Assembly (NCBI GenBank): GCA_009746045.1
Contig: RPFO01000246.1
Coordinates: 665,642-729,641 of the forward strand
Origin: Mesostigma viride
Taxonomy: Eukaryota > Streptophyta > Mesostigmatophyceae > Mesostigmatales > Mesostigmataceae
Length of the DNA: 64,000 bases
Reading direction: 5' to 3'
The notes below the pieces were generated by a model. The model was not told where the DNA came from, ran no database searches, and saw only the letters and a list, made by a program, of their open reading frames with translations. How positions within the stretch are numbered: position 1 is the stretch's first letter; each line of letters starts with the position of its first letter. A program made the position numbers and the translations under genes. Below, in pieces: positions 47,801 to 58,590 of the stretch.

Positions 47801-50800
47801 CAGCATAGTCGCCCGTGTCCAGGCAGCGTGAGAGCCGCCGCACCTCAGCGAGCGTCATGCCGAACTTCTTCATCTCGTCGTTTTCCTGCGTCGTCAACAA
47901 CCAAAACCAGCACAAAAATGAACAATTCGATAAATGGAACATATGATACGGCACAATACAGTGTAGTATGAGATTATGGTATGGCTCTTCTGAACAGCGC
48001 ATGGCAGAGCCGTCGATGGAAACACTGAGTGATGCCCAGCCCATCACCCCAATACCAAACCAAGTGCAATATTCAGAATAATTTAAGTAAGTGACATCAC
48101 GTCAGAAAAACTCACCCTCTTCTTCTTCTGCCGGTGCGTCTCGTTGGCCACAGCCGTCGCATTGTCAACAGCTCCCTTCCCATCACTGCCAGGTGGTGAC
48201 AAGCCCGCATTGCCTGCCTCAACCGGGTCGATGCGCTCCCCGTCGCTGGTGCTCCCCACGTTGTCGTCGGCGTCGTCGCTGTCCATCCTCACATCGCTGT
48301 CGGCGTCAGCCCCCTCGCTGTCATCGGCGTCATTATCGTCCATCCTCGCATCCTTCTTGCCTCGCGTGTGATGTGCACCGCTCGCGATCCTCTTCTTCTT
48401 TTGTCTCACACGACTGTCACGCTTCCGCCTTTGCTGTGCATCCAGCTTGTCAACAACAGAGACACCCGCATGATGCGAGCCTGCATCACGCTGCGCTTGC
48501 ACACCAGCATCATCCTGTCCATGTGACAGGATAAAAAGAAGACGAGGTGAACAGGACGTAGCCGTCAGTCATTAATGTAAACACTGCGAAGTTGGGTGGC
48601 TGCCATGCGTGCGTGGGTGTGGGGGGTGGCTGGCATGCGTGCCTAGGTGTGGGGGGTGACTGGCATGCACGTGCATGTGGGGGGTGGCTGCATGGCATTC
48701 GTGCGTGGGTTTGTGGGGGGGCTGGCATGCGTGCGTGGGTGTGGGGGTGGCTGGCATGCATGCCTGGGTTCGTGGGGTGGCTGGCATGCATGCGTGGGTG
48801 TGGGCGGGGGCTGGCATCCATGCATGGGGTTTGTGAGGGGGCTGGCATGCGTGCGTGGGTGTGGGAGGGGCTGGCATGCATGCGTGGGTTTGTGGGATGG
48901 CTGGCATGCGTGCATGCATGTGGGGGGTGGCTGGCATGCATGCGTGGGTTTCGGGGGGGGCTGGCTGGCGTGCGTGGGTTTGTGATAACAATCCTTGTAT
49001 CATCCAACTTGTTGACATCATCACGCCACCCCGCATCACCCTGTGCTTGCACACCAGCAGCACCCTGCGCGTGCGACAGCATTACAAGAATGTGAGGTAA
49101 AAATAACGTAGCCATCACTCACTAACGTAAACACTGCGATGAAAAATGTGTAACAAATCCTGCCACAGTGATATGACTTCATAGCATGGTATACATGGCA
49201 CAACCAATGATAATGACCGTCCTTGTATGATCATCCACTTACACAAAGCAGAAACCACCAAACGGCTGTGCTTACTGCTGACTCGCGAATGATCCCAGGA
49301 GCTGGAGGTTGCACCCTCGCGTTGATCATGTCCAACACAGTTTTTCCCTGCAATAAATCCAGGACATTCCACCATTGTCGAGGTTATTACACAGTGACAG
49401 CAACAATCACAATACATAGAAAAGAAGCAAAATTGACAGGTGCAGAGGATTGATAAACAACTCACCAGGGTCCGACGTTGCTCGTCAGTGAAATCATCCC
49501 GACGTCGAATCTCGTTCACCAACGACTGCAGGTACTCGATCTGTTCCTCAACCGAGTGTACGTCGCCACGACAAAAGGCCTCCGCCGCACGCACATAGGC
49601 CAGCGTCGCACCGGGTTCGCACACACCATCCTGCAAAATCACGTGACCGCCCATTTATGAAAAATCAAGTAAGTTTAATACAAAAAACGTTGCTAGCTTG
49701 TGCAGAAACGCCAAATATAAAGACCACACGTTGCTCTCAGCATTCCCATTTTGTCTCCCACGCACCGAAGATTGACGCCCCTGTCGACGGTCCACCATCT
49801 TCTGCAGTGTCCTCACCTGCAATGAAGCCCAGATAAACAGAAAATTCATTGCATCGTTGTCATCTGCACACAAAGTAAAGCAATTGCCAAAGACAGCGGG
49901 ATCAAACACAAATAATAAAAGAAAAGTGCCATTCGAGACTCGAGTATCCCAGAACTAAACAAGATGTGTTAATGACAGCTTACCGCCATGTCTCGCTGTA
50001 TGGTCGTTTCGGGATCAGTTTTATGCAAATTCCACTGCTGTGCTTGTTCCAACAGCGACTCCAGCCGGGCGATCTTCTCTTCCACCGAAATCCTCCTATT
50101 GCGCGAGAAGCGTTTTGCGCAATCCACAAAGTCACCAGCCCGTGTGTCCACGTCCTGCATCGATACACCACGGACAGTTATCAAAGTTAGAGTCCAACAT
50201 TCAAGTGCAATGTGCTGATTAAAGCTAGTGTGTGGTTAGCTTTTTGCAAACATCACAGTTCTCCTCCTTTGCAAGTAAAAGTGCAAAACTCCAACAATAA
50301 CATGAAAAACCACGCAACCTCGAAGAGAGTAAATAAAATCATACACAGCATGCTGATGAAACTCAAGCGCTCGACAAATCACACACCTCACTGTGTCCAA
50401 TCATAAACAACATGACACAGTGTTATCGCGTCGGACTAACCTCAACACTAGCTGCAGGGCCCACACACGCCGGCGTGTGCCCTTGTGCTGCAACGGCTGC
50501 AGGGCTTGCATGCACACACGCCACCCCTTGTGCCGCCAGCACATCTGGACCCACATCCAGAGGCAGCCTGCCGTGTGGCGTGGTCGCCGCAGATCCAGAC
50601 TGTAAGCGCTGTTTTTGTACCTCATCCAAACCTGACCATTTTCGTTTCCACCTTCGCTGTGCATCCTTCAGCCTTTCCATCTGCACCCAGGAAAGCGACA
50701 CCCGCCCAAACCAGAAACTGTTATTAGCAAAGTGCCCACCGCATGTAGCAATTAAAAGAACACCCACAAAAGCGAGATCAAAGTGCATGGGACACACAAA

Positions 50801-53250
50801 CAGTCACTTACTGCTGCATCGACATTGCTGGCGGAAAAACTGTGTTTCTCCTGTTCCAACCCATGCATCAGACACTGGATGCGCTCCAGCCGTTCCCAGA
50901 CATTCGCAGCGCCAGTGAAAGCCGCGTCTGCAAACTGTGACGCCGTTGTGAACCGCCTCACGTCCACCTTCACATCAACCAGTACAGCATAACAACACAT
51001 CAAAGTCAGGAGGCTGCTGTGAATCCATTACTGCGAGTTCCTGCTGCCAAGATGGACTGACATGCAACCAGGGAGGTTTATATGAAGAACCTTAGCAATG
51101 CTCCACACTGCCCAAACCACAAACCACAAACGCAAAGGAACTGTCATCACAAACATCAAACAAATTAAAAACAGCGAATCTTGTACACTGATCAAATTTC
51201 TACAAACTCGATGGAAATAAACAACCACTAAAACACAAACTCACGGTCATCGCAGCTGATGCACCCCTTTGTGGTTCGTCCACAGCCAGCCCTGCCTGCA
51301 ATGGCACTGTCGCATTCACCGCATGTGCAAGCATGGCCGTTGGTGTCGCACATGCAGCACTGACCCCCAGTTGTGTTTGTACCGTCGGTTGCAGCACCTG
51401 GACGTCTCCTTGTGTGGTCTCCGCTACCTGGCCCCCGCTCCTCTCCATCCAGTACCGCAACAGCTCCTTCATCTTTGCGACCTGCAGCTCACCTCCGAAC
51501 AAACCATACAAATCATATACATCAATCACATGTTATATATTACAGAATTTGTAGAGAGCAACGACCTGACAATCCAATAAAAGAGGCAGTTATTGATGAA
51601 GTATTCCACGGTGCACGCCACTCACCGCAGGTTCATAGTCCGCAGCATAGAGCACGTCGCGTCGCCCCTCCACTATCCGCAGGTAATGCTCGACCGTCAC
51701 CAAGCGCTCCCCCACCGTTCCATCGCATGCCAGGGCAGCTTCCAAAAACGAGGAAGCACTTTGGAACTTCCTCCCAGAAACCTGCACTGACACCCAATCA
51801 CAAAGGGAGGAAAAAAAGGAAACCTTAGCCATGGTCCACAGTGGTCCCTTAGCAAAGGTAAACCAAAATACTGCTACCTTCATTGACATACACGGGTGCT
51901 CCAAAACAAACTCACCGCAGTAGGAGCTGATGCACCCATTTCCGGTTGCGATGGTACTGTTGCTTGTGCTGCCTGTGCAGGATCACCTGCTTGTGCAGGG
52001 ACGCCCATCGGCGTTGCCCACGTACTGACTGCCGATTGTGCAGTCACACCCACCGGGGCCGCTGTCATGGTACACCCCTGCCGTTCCATCTGGACACGCA
52101 GTGTTTCCCAATACCGCAGATTGTCCTGGAGGCTAGTAACCTGCCACAAGGCAACCACCATAATGAAGCAGAGCCACCACTCAGTAGAACTCCGAAGTCA
52201 AATTGCATCGTCCTTACTGCACAGATCATGTTCTGTCGATAAATGATCAACAAGTAATCATCACCAAAGTCAAACACCAAGCAATCGCATAAGGACCAAA
52301 ACATCACTGCAGCTCAGCTTACCGCCATGCAGTAATCCTCCGATGAAAACTCCGATTTCCGTACTTGCAGTATACCCATCATAAAGTGCAGAGACGCCAT
52401 GCATTGTAGAGGATCGCCAACCAATGAAGTTGCAGCTTGGACAAACCCGTGTGCCCAGTACCCAGTGACGTCCGCCTGCGCAAAAGGATCGCAAGAGGAT
52501 GAAAGCCAACAGAACAAGTGGCACACACTGAGAATGCCAAACAGTATCATCCGAAACCAAGAGAATGACTCACACTAAAGGAAGGTAGGAAGCTGAGCCA
52601 TCAAGCAAAGGCACAACCTACCAGCAGTGTTTCCGAAGCGCTCCTTGGCCAAGGCACGACAGGACCCACCCTTCTCTGCAGCATTAGCATCTGCAAGAGA
52701 AAGACACAGAACAACACACAATCAAGCAACACTCAACTTAGTAACATCATCCCGCATATGTCAAGGACACGAGCTGGGAAAAAACCTTGCCGCTGACCAT
52801 TAACATGACTCTATCGAACTTCACTGACCGCATAATAAATGTTTTCACTTCACTCACCGCATAATAAATGTTGTCACTGAACTTGTCTGGCGCCGCGTTC
52901 ACCAACTCGTCGATTTTACCTCGAACGAAGGCCACCCAGGCGGATGGATTGCCAACTAAGCAGTCGGCTTGTTCTACACACAAGTACGCCCGAGGGCGAG
53001 GGTCCCCACCACGAGCCATAGCGCACGGTGGCAACCCCCCTCCTATGGGATCCCGACATGGCTGTGGGGATGATCCGGCGCATGGTGATGCTGGTGAACG
53101 TGCAGCGGGGGTTGGACCTTCCCCTTGAGTCAAAGGTGTTGCGACACACGGCGATCCACATGCGCATGAAACTTGGGCATCCGATCCACGTGGTGCCTGG
53201 GCATGGCGCAAAGAGAACACAGATGGGTGAAAAAAGATGGACCAACCCAT
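31334..53250 (-). CDS. Helitron Rep-helicase with N-terminal exon repeats and C-terminal protease-like domains
   Basis: Rolling-circle transposase: a Rep nuclease nicks and joins single strands and a Pif1-family helicase unwinds. Exons by splice sites: 53250-52858, 52690-52622, 52475-52323, 52140-51916, 51781-51626, 51481-51245, 50967-50812, 50680-50441, 50154-49984, 49816-49766, 49630-49466, 48514-48116, 47885-47458, 46774-46550, 46404-46207, 44004-42597, 42396-42100, 40078-40031, 39915-38140, 37966-37322, 37153-37076, 36968-36894, 36753-36634, 35873-31334. Almost every junction is phase 0, and the few that are not join in frame. The start at 53250 is an ATG continuous with the first repeat exon; an acceptor at 53197 would instead link it to exons further upstream. 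Rep and helicase motifs are intact. The last exon region changes frame several times, so the tail may be damaged, hold small introns or contain assembly indels. The stop is at 31334. Confidence 0.75.
35995..36560. repeat. 185-bp satellite, three copies, in the intron before the protease-like exon
   Basis: Unit contains AAACGAGCTTGGATTGGGCT and TCGCAGGTCCATCGTT, ending in CTAGCGCGCGCTAGCACGTG. It fills much of intron 35874-36633. Confidence 0.9.
36634..37153 (-). other. three acidic mini-exons between helicase and protease-like region
   Basis: Exons 37153-37076 (26 codons), 36968-36894 (25) and 36753-36634 (40), all phase 0, rich in Asp and Glu (for example [24 protein letters not shown]). 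They keep the frame from helicase to the protease-like exon, supporting one transcript. Function unknown; likely a flexible acidic linker. Confidence 0.65.
37322..39915 (-). other. Helitron Pif1-family DNA helicase domain, two exons
   Basis: 39915-38140 encodes [11 protein letters not shown] and [10 protein letters not shown] (the Helitron pre-helicase region), Walker [11 protein letters not shown], Walker [21 protein letters not shown], and [20 protein letters not shown]. 37966-37322 encodes [18 protein letters not shown] and [14 protein letters not shown] (motifs V and VI), then an acidic tail. The junction is AAG|CTG, phase 0. All core motifs are present in order. A 48-nt mini-exon (40078-40031) links Rep and helicase. 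Confidence 0.92.
40160..42060. repeat. 185-bp satellite, about ten copies, in the intron between Rep and helicase exons
   Basis: Same unit as at 35995-36560 (period 185-187 bp), filling intron 40079-42099. Each unit carries a palindromic GC core near CTAGCGCGCGCTAG. The copies are similar but not identical. Confidence 0.92.
42100..44004 (-). other. Helitron Rep (HUH endonuclease) domain, two exons
   Basis: Exon 44004-42597 joins the previous exon as AG|C. It carries [12 protein letters not shown], the metal-binding HUH-type motif [18 protein letters not shown]...CMKN, and the two-tyrosine motif YLNKYINK, all in the expected order and apparently intact. Exon 42396-42100 continues with MLPVHLDGQ and [11 protein letters not shown], which match the region between Rep and helicase in Helitrons. 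Both tyrosines and both histidines are present. Confidence 0.9.
44135..45050. repeat. 40-bp minisatellite in a Helitron-gene intron
   Basis: About 22 units of 40 bp (TTGGCATAGCTCCCGCGCCA, then CAAGGGTGGTGCAGAAAATT). Variant units with GGGCAGTGAAGAAAG recur every few copies, so there is higher-order structure. It is interrupted by AATAAT runs near 44800 and 44970. Stray units also occur at 46855-46890 and 47215-47370 in the next intron. Confidence 0.9.
45045..46118. repeat. 30-bp minisatellite in reverse orientation, inside intron 44005-46206
   Basis: Two blocks (45045-45240 and 45860-46118) read as the reverse complement of the arrays in U2-U6, with the inverted-repeat arm between them. Confidence 0.85.
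45345..45765. repeat. inverted repeat, right arm, inside a Helitron-gene intron
   Basis: Counterpart of 29195-29600 in opposite orientation, within intron 44005-46206. It ends in an A-rich run (about 45706-45718) next to sequence also found beside the minisatellite in U2. Confidence 0.8.
46207..47885 (-). other. Helitron N-terminal region (zinc-knuckle and HGQ segment), three exons
   Basis: 47885-47458 has a [13 protein letters not shown] motif followed by RCC, as in the Cys-rich region before the Rep domain of Helitrons. It joins as AG|G to 46774-46550 ([14 protein letters not shown], then [12 protein letters not shown], matching the family's HGQ motif). That exon joins as CG|G to 46404-46207 ([11 protein letters not shown], matching the NP..Q.FR segment). 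The domain order is the usual one for this family. Confidence 0.75.
46890..47105. repeat. 30-bp minisatellite block in intron 46775-47457
   Basis: Plus-orientation units followed by the same post-minisatellite sequence found in U2 (CCTGATTGCTGT, CCCCTAATCATGTGGATGT). Confidence 0.85.
48116..53250 (-). other. N-terminal two-exon repeat region (M and L modules) of the Helitron protein
   Basis: Alternating phase-0 exons. M exons (51-57 codons; 52475-52323, 51781-51626, 50967-50812, 50154-49984, 49630-49466, and the end of 53250-52858) share a pattern: F, three residues on AA, then often ERL, a hydrophobic heptad stretch, a late F or Y, and Ala near the end. Two 52-codon copies read [17 protein letters not shown] and [18 protein letters not shown] exons (17-80 codons) open with V..L..NLRYW-like helices ([25 protein letters not shown]) and continue in Ala/Pro/Thr/Gln-rich linkers. 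The last exon (48514-48116) is acidic then ends in QKKKR. I do not recognise this repeat. Confidence 0.65.
48592..48985. repeat. 30-bp minisatellite block in intron 48515-49465
   Basis: Plus-orientation units. The array sits next to a partial duplicate of the neighbouring exon start (about 48995-49130 resembles 48425-48590). Confidence 0.85.
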
Positions 53251-53600
53251 TTCATAAATTCAGTAAAATACAATCAGCGTCATAACACCATTTGATACTG
53301 CCAACTACCAGCTCACATATGTTGACACTAGCAACTAGCACATGCACATGGGATGCTTCACTCGCTCACCTTTGTCTTCCTCCTCCTGCTCCGGTGACGT
53401 TGTGAAGACACACCTTCGTGCCAGGGCACACCCTGGCGTGACAACACATAATGCACGCATACAGATATCCGTACACGTTAGCTATCAGACGCACACGGGG
53501 ACGCATGCAGGGACTATCGGTGCCTCAACTCAACACCAGCAGCGCAAATGACATGCATCATACAATTTAAAGATTTTAAAACAGACATGCAGCAACATAC

Positions 53601-53904
53601 ACAGTAGCTCTCGTCCCAATCTCCCGTCACATCAATACGTTCGCCCACGTCGGAATCACCGCCCTGTGGATGACGCCAACGCACGGCAGCAACACACCAA
53701 CCATATTGTGTCAGAAATGCCGTTCCCACACAAAGGCATCAGCCGAACATACGATCATGTGCAGAATGTGAATGTAGTAGCATCAAGCGCCGCATACCTC
53801 CTCACACAAGTCGTCCTCCCCTGCCAAAGGTATCTCGCAGTCTCCATCATACATCGGTTCTCCAGCACCTCGAACTCGACGTGGACACCAACACATGGCA
53901 TCAG
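53601..53904 (-). other. acidic exons upstream of the Helitron start, resembling those after the helicase
   Basis: Exon 53904-53798 encodes GAGEPMYDGDCEIPLAGEDD then LCEE. Exon 53663-53601 encodes GGDSDVGERIDVTGDWDE then SYC. They resemble the mini-exon pair at 37153-37076 and 36968-36894 in composition, spacing of CEE at the donor, and phase. They could be the 5' part of the Helitron gene or the 3' part of the candidate gene upstream. A possible 16-nt exon (about 53371-53386, EEEDK) follows. Confidence 0.4.
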
Positions 53905-54217
53905 CTGAAGCCCGCATCCTACGCCGTCGGTGTCGTGATTGCCTTGCAGGGCCAGGAGCTCGCTGCGGTGCAGCACGCGGGTACCGAGTGGGACGCCACG
54001 CCGATCGCTGCGGTCGGGGCAAACGGCGCCGTATGATGCAGCGAACGCGACAGCAAGGACCCCGCCTCGGACGCACACCAAAAAGCGGCACAGGAGCCTG
54101 CATAAACAAGCACACCAACACAAAAGACACGCCCACAGTTAAAAACAACCACAAATGCCACCAGGGAAACCTACCACAGTATTTTTCATTGCTTCCCGCC
54201 GGACGCACTGCACCTAC

Positions 54218-56261
54218 CCATGCTAGTCGCCTTGCACAGCGCCGCCGCCTCATAGGTCGATGTCTTGCCGCAAGCCGCCGCACAATGCCAGGATGCCTTG
54301 ACAAGCGATAACAACGCAACACCGTGGTTGAGCGCTCTGATGTCCACACTTGGGTGCTGCATTTCTGCCATGGACAATGTGCAGCCCTGTGCCTGGCAAG
54401 TATGAAACAAAAACCACCACACAGCGAAAAGGAATTAAAGATAAGGTTGTGAAACCACGCAGCATGGGCAGCCGACTCCAAAACAAAGCAAGCATGTTGA
54501 TCACAATAATCATGGATTGCACAAACAGGCCAGCGTATATGCATAAGAAAGTGACTCCCAACATCCATGACAATACCAGTGGCACTTACCAGAAGCCAAG
54601 GAGGATATACCATCCAACAGTCCCCACGAGAGCTCCCAGATCCAAATGGAGATCTGCATGGCAGAATCAAGATCCACACATCATCGACGGTTCGCACAAA
54701 CATACACGTCTTTAAGGGGAAACATTCAAAATTGAAATTATCTTATCCACATTCATGCCCCCACCATGCAGCCAACATAGAATTTATGTCCAAAAACAAG
54801 TGCACCCACCTGGCTTGCAAAGAGCCAAAACGATGCCGTCGTGTCCGGCAGTGGCGATTTCAGCCACAATCACTATCGGCGCTATGGAAAGCGCGACCAT
54901 AATGTTGCGGAACTCCCGTGTGGCTGCCATAGCACCTGCCATCTCACAGACAACTCGGGAAATCCTCCGCACAAGCCTCAGCACGGCTGCATTCGTAGAT
55001 TCAGCAGAAAACACAACATGGCAAGCACAGCAAAGACACACCAAACTGTTGTCATCAGCCCTCCCAGAAAGAGACACGTCATCTACTACCACAAGAACAT
55101 GACTACAGACCAAGTACAGCGACAACTTGTAACAGCTATACCAAAAAAATCATGTGCAGCGTCTTACCACAGACCACATGCAGGAGCAGACCCACAAGAG
55201 GCTCCACCACAAGCTCTGCAAGTAGGATGGCAAAGGGCCAGCATCATTGTGAAAAAATACAATAACATCAGTTCCTCACAAAGTGGTGTGTCAAACATAA
55301 TCATGAGCCCCCCCCCCCCCCCCCGGAAACGTAACTTGAGATGCATAAAACAAACACATCAGACCTGTGCTAACTCGTAAACAAATACCACGCCCACCTG
55401 GGTAGTAAATGATGAGCCGAACAACTTGCAACGGCTCGTTTAAGGTCCACCAGAGCATCCACAAGGCCAACCTCAGGCAAGCTACTCCAGCGAATCTCCA
55501 CCCTCGCAGCGCCGCAACTGCAAATGCACGACTCAAGGAACGGCCAAGTGAGCGCCGTGTCATAAGAGAGAAAAGAAACGTGAGTCAAAGTGTACACGAA
55601 CATTCAAATGGGAACCACATTGCAGGCTAAACACGTGCACGCAGTGTTAGAACGCATACCCATATCAACGTCTTACCCCAAAGCAGCTCGTGCAGAAAGT
55701 TAACGGTGCAGGCAGACACGTCCGCGCAGAGTGCTCGAGAGCCCAATGTCAGGCGAACCACGCAGGGTAACCGCCACCCTTGCTGCCGTGCCACTGCAAC
55801 AGGCACCCCACAATACCATACAAACACTGGAAATCGTCATGATCCAAACGTATGAAGACAATAATATGGCAATCGGATTCCACTTCAGCCGCATCCTCAC
55901 ATTAATGCATGCGAGCTCGCTACAACCTGACAGCGTTTCAACCAACGTTCATGAAACGTTATTGGACATCACCAAATCTTACCCGAAAGCAGTCGGTGCA
56001 CACAGCCCGTGATTCGTACCACCAGCATCCATGACATGAAGAAACCTGCACAAACTCGCAGCACACACCGTTACGTTAACCAAAAATACACAATGCAAAT
56101 GAAAGGAGTAAAACAACAACAACATGGGTGCCTACAACGACACAACATGGGTGCCTACCTGCACCGCAAAGGTTTGGCTCTTCCCTTTCGAGATGTAGAA
56201 TGCGCACCACAAGGATGGCGGTGCACAACAGAGCCAGCCACTTCGCGTCGTATCCTCCCAT
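54218..56261 (-). CDS. candidate multi-exon gene, possibly armadillo-like repeat protein
   Basis: Starts at ATG 56261 (MGGYDAKWLALLCTAILVV). Candidate exons: 56261-56159, 56045-55983, 55793-55677, 55517-55398, 55215-55168, 54986-54810, 54653-54590, 54386-54218. The first six join in phase 1 without a stop, which is unlikely by chance. Exon seven to eight does not keep phase, so the end is unresolved. Words such as IATAGHDGIVLALC and MQHPSVDIRALNHGVALLSL resemble armadillo repeats of protist proteins (AGGI.AL, HP...VQ..G..AL), but the match is weak. It lies inside U7 upstream of the Rep gene, so it may be a captured host gene or an extra element gene. Confidence 0.35.
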
Positions 56262-56811
56262 GGCGGCTTACATCAAACGCCTCATGCATGCGCAACCAGG
56301 TTCCATACACATCCCCATTATTCACTTCCGCAACTGGCACGTACTCGTTGAAAATGTAAAACCTTATCGTATAAAAACCACGTCTATGCACTCGGCAACC
56401 CCAATTTGGCAACCACGAATTTCTTCCATCACCTGCCAGGAGCAAGAATGCGCGACTTGGTCGTAGGCTTGCCACTGCCATCAGCCCAGTGCATTAACTT
56501 CGCAATTACCATAGCGAACGGCAATTACCATGTGCTCTCGTCGCCGTGCTGAACGGAACGGCGCAGGATTACGGCGCGATGTACTACTCCCGATACGCCA
56601 AGCTTGGTGTGTCCGAGCACACAAGGCTCCAGGAATGTGGAATTCAGACTTCCTCAGCGATACATTCAGAATCAGTACGGAATCTACTACAATGGAAATC
56701 AGCAAGTGCTACGCAATATCGCAGAAATTCGTACCGAAATCATCGTACTCCGAGTGTGTACTCCCCCTAGTGCGTGCACATTTTAACTACAAGCATCGTA
56801 CAAGTCAGATT
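56262..56811. other. no gene seen between the candidate gene start and the right end of U7
   Basis: AT-richer sequence without a recognised feature. If transcription of the minus-strand genes starts here, the promoter is not obvious. Confidence 0.5.
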
Positions 56812-57404
56812 CAATAACTCAGTCAGATCACGTTCAGACTAAACTTCGGTCTGAAGCGAAAATTGCTACGTAAACGCTCAGTAAAACGGTTACTGAACAA
56901 AATGCGGAAAACGAAACGATCGTAACTCCCAACGTATTACAGTATCTGGACATGTCGTCGACTTGCCGCACTGAACGATACAAATTTTTGGGACGGCGGG
57001 TTCTATACTCCGGAGTTGTTGTACTTCCGCGTCCCACATCCTGTAACCGCGGGCGGGTTGTTTGATTCGCGACATTGTTTGACGGGGCGCGCAACAAGCC
57101 GACATCGTGCCGGGTTCCGTATTTTTATCTGGCCGCGGCCATTGGCTGGCCTCCCATCTGCCCGCAAAAGTGCTGAACCGGATCTGGACGTAACTGCCGT
57201 TTCAGACCCCGTTCAGACTTTGTGACAGTCGATCTCCCTAGTTTGCCACTTTTCGGGCAACTGCTCCGATTGGGCGCCACCGCGGATCTCCGGATCGCCC
57301 TGACTATCGGCCGCCCTGCGCTCGCGGTTTTCGTACGGGCCACTTTTCGGGCCTCACGGTTTGCCCAAACTTTTCGTTGGGGTTAATCGTAGTCACTAGA
57401 GGGG

Positions 57405-58578
57405 GACAAGGTGGGGGGGCCAAGGCCCCCCACGAATTCGGACGCACTACGCCACCAGGGGCCCTGAGGCCTTCGCCGAAAGCTTCGACCCGCCGGGCGG
57501 AGCGCCCGCCTACCGGGCCGGCCACTACGCCGGGGGGCGAACGCTCGGCGGCCTTCCTTCGGGGGCTTCCCATCGCGCGCGCTCGCGCCGGCCCGCCGCA
57601 CCGTCGATCCCACGCTCCGTCCCTCACGGGGAAATCTTCCAAATCAATTTTTATTCCTCGGAACTACGAAAATTCGTCCTGAAATCGGCCTAAATTCGTT
57701 TTTATTGCTCGAAACTAGTGACCGCTCAACCAAAAACGATTTCAGGCCGAATTTAGCATACGTTCAGGGCAAAATTTCGTAGCACATTTGATTTCAGCAA
57801 AATTCAGATTCTCTCTGCGCTGAGTCCAGAATCGGCTCAGAATCTCGCAAAGTTCGTCCAGCAAGCATCGTACTAGGCTCCGCTCCTCCAACTCAAATTT
57901 TGCGTGTACTTTTCAAATATAATTCAGTCAGATCACGTTCAGACTTAAATTTCGGTCTGAATAAAAAATTGCAACGGAAACGCTCAGTAAAACAGTTTCT
58001 GAACGAAATGCGGACAACAAAACGGCCGTAACGCCCAACGTCTTACGGTTTCAAAACATTTTCTGGACATGCCGTCGACTTGCCGCACTGAACGCAACAA
58101 AATTTTGGGACGGCAGCTTCTATACTCCGGAGTTGTTGTACTTCCGCGTCCCACATCCTGTAACCGCGGGCGGGTTGTTTGATTCGCGACATTGTTTGAC
58201 GGGGCGCGCAACAAGCCGACATCGTGCCGGGTTCCGTATTTTTATCTGGCCGCGGCCATTGGCTGGCCTCCCACCTGCCCGCAAAAGTGCTGAACCGGAT
58301 CTGGACGTAACTGCCGTTTCAGACCCCGTTCAGACTTTGTGACAGTCGATCTCCCTATTTTGCCACTTTTCGGGCAACTGCTCCGATTGGGCGCCACCGC
58401 GGATCTCCGGATCGCCCTGACTATCGGCCGCCCTGCGCTCGCGGTTTTCGTACGGGCCACTTTTCGGGCCTCACGGTTTGCCCAATCTTTTCGTTGGGGT
58501 TAATCGTATCTTTTCGTTGGGGTTAATCGTAGTCACTAGAGGGGGACTCGTTGGGGTTAATCGTAGTCACTAGAGGGG
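57405..58578 (-). mobile_element. Helitron-like unit U8, short non-autonomous (1.17 kb)
   Basis: Hairpin block (GAATTC variant) and right end like U1 and U5. Its right border is stuttered: TCGTTGGGGTTAATCGTA occurs three times between 58490 and 58568 before the next unit starts. Confidence 0.7.
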
Positions 58579-58590
58579 GACAAGAAAAAA

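Larger units (their letters stand above)
28865..57404 (-). mobile_element. Helitron-like unit U7, putative autonomous element (28.5 kb)
   Basis: It has the same left hairpin block (28865-29113) and right end (about 56812-57404) as the short units, and between them a full Rep-helicase gene on the minus strand. The hairpin stem at 28871-28892 lies next to the end where the gene's 3' side points, as expected for a Helitron 3' terminus. Exact terminal bases are uncertain: CTAG followed by T occurs at the junctions, but the outer left flank of U1 lacks it. It also holds satellites in introns, two arms of an inverted repeat, and candidate exons of a second gene (53601-56261). Confidence 0.75.
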
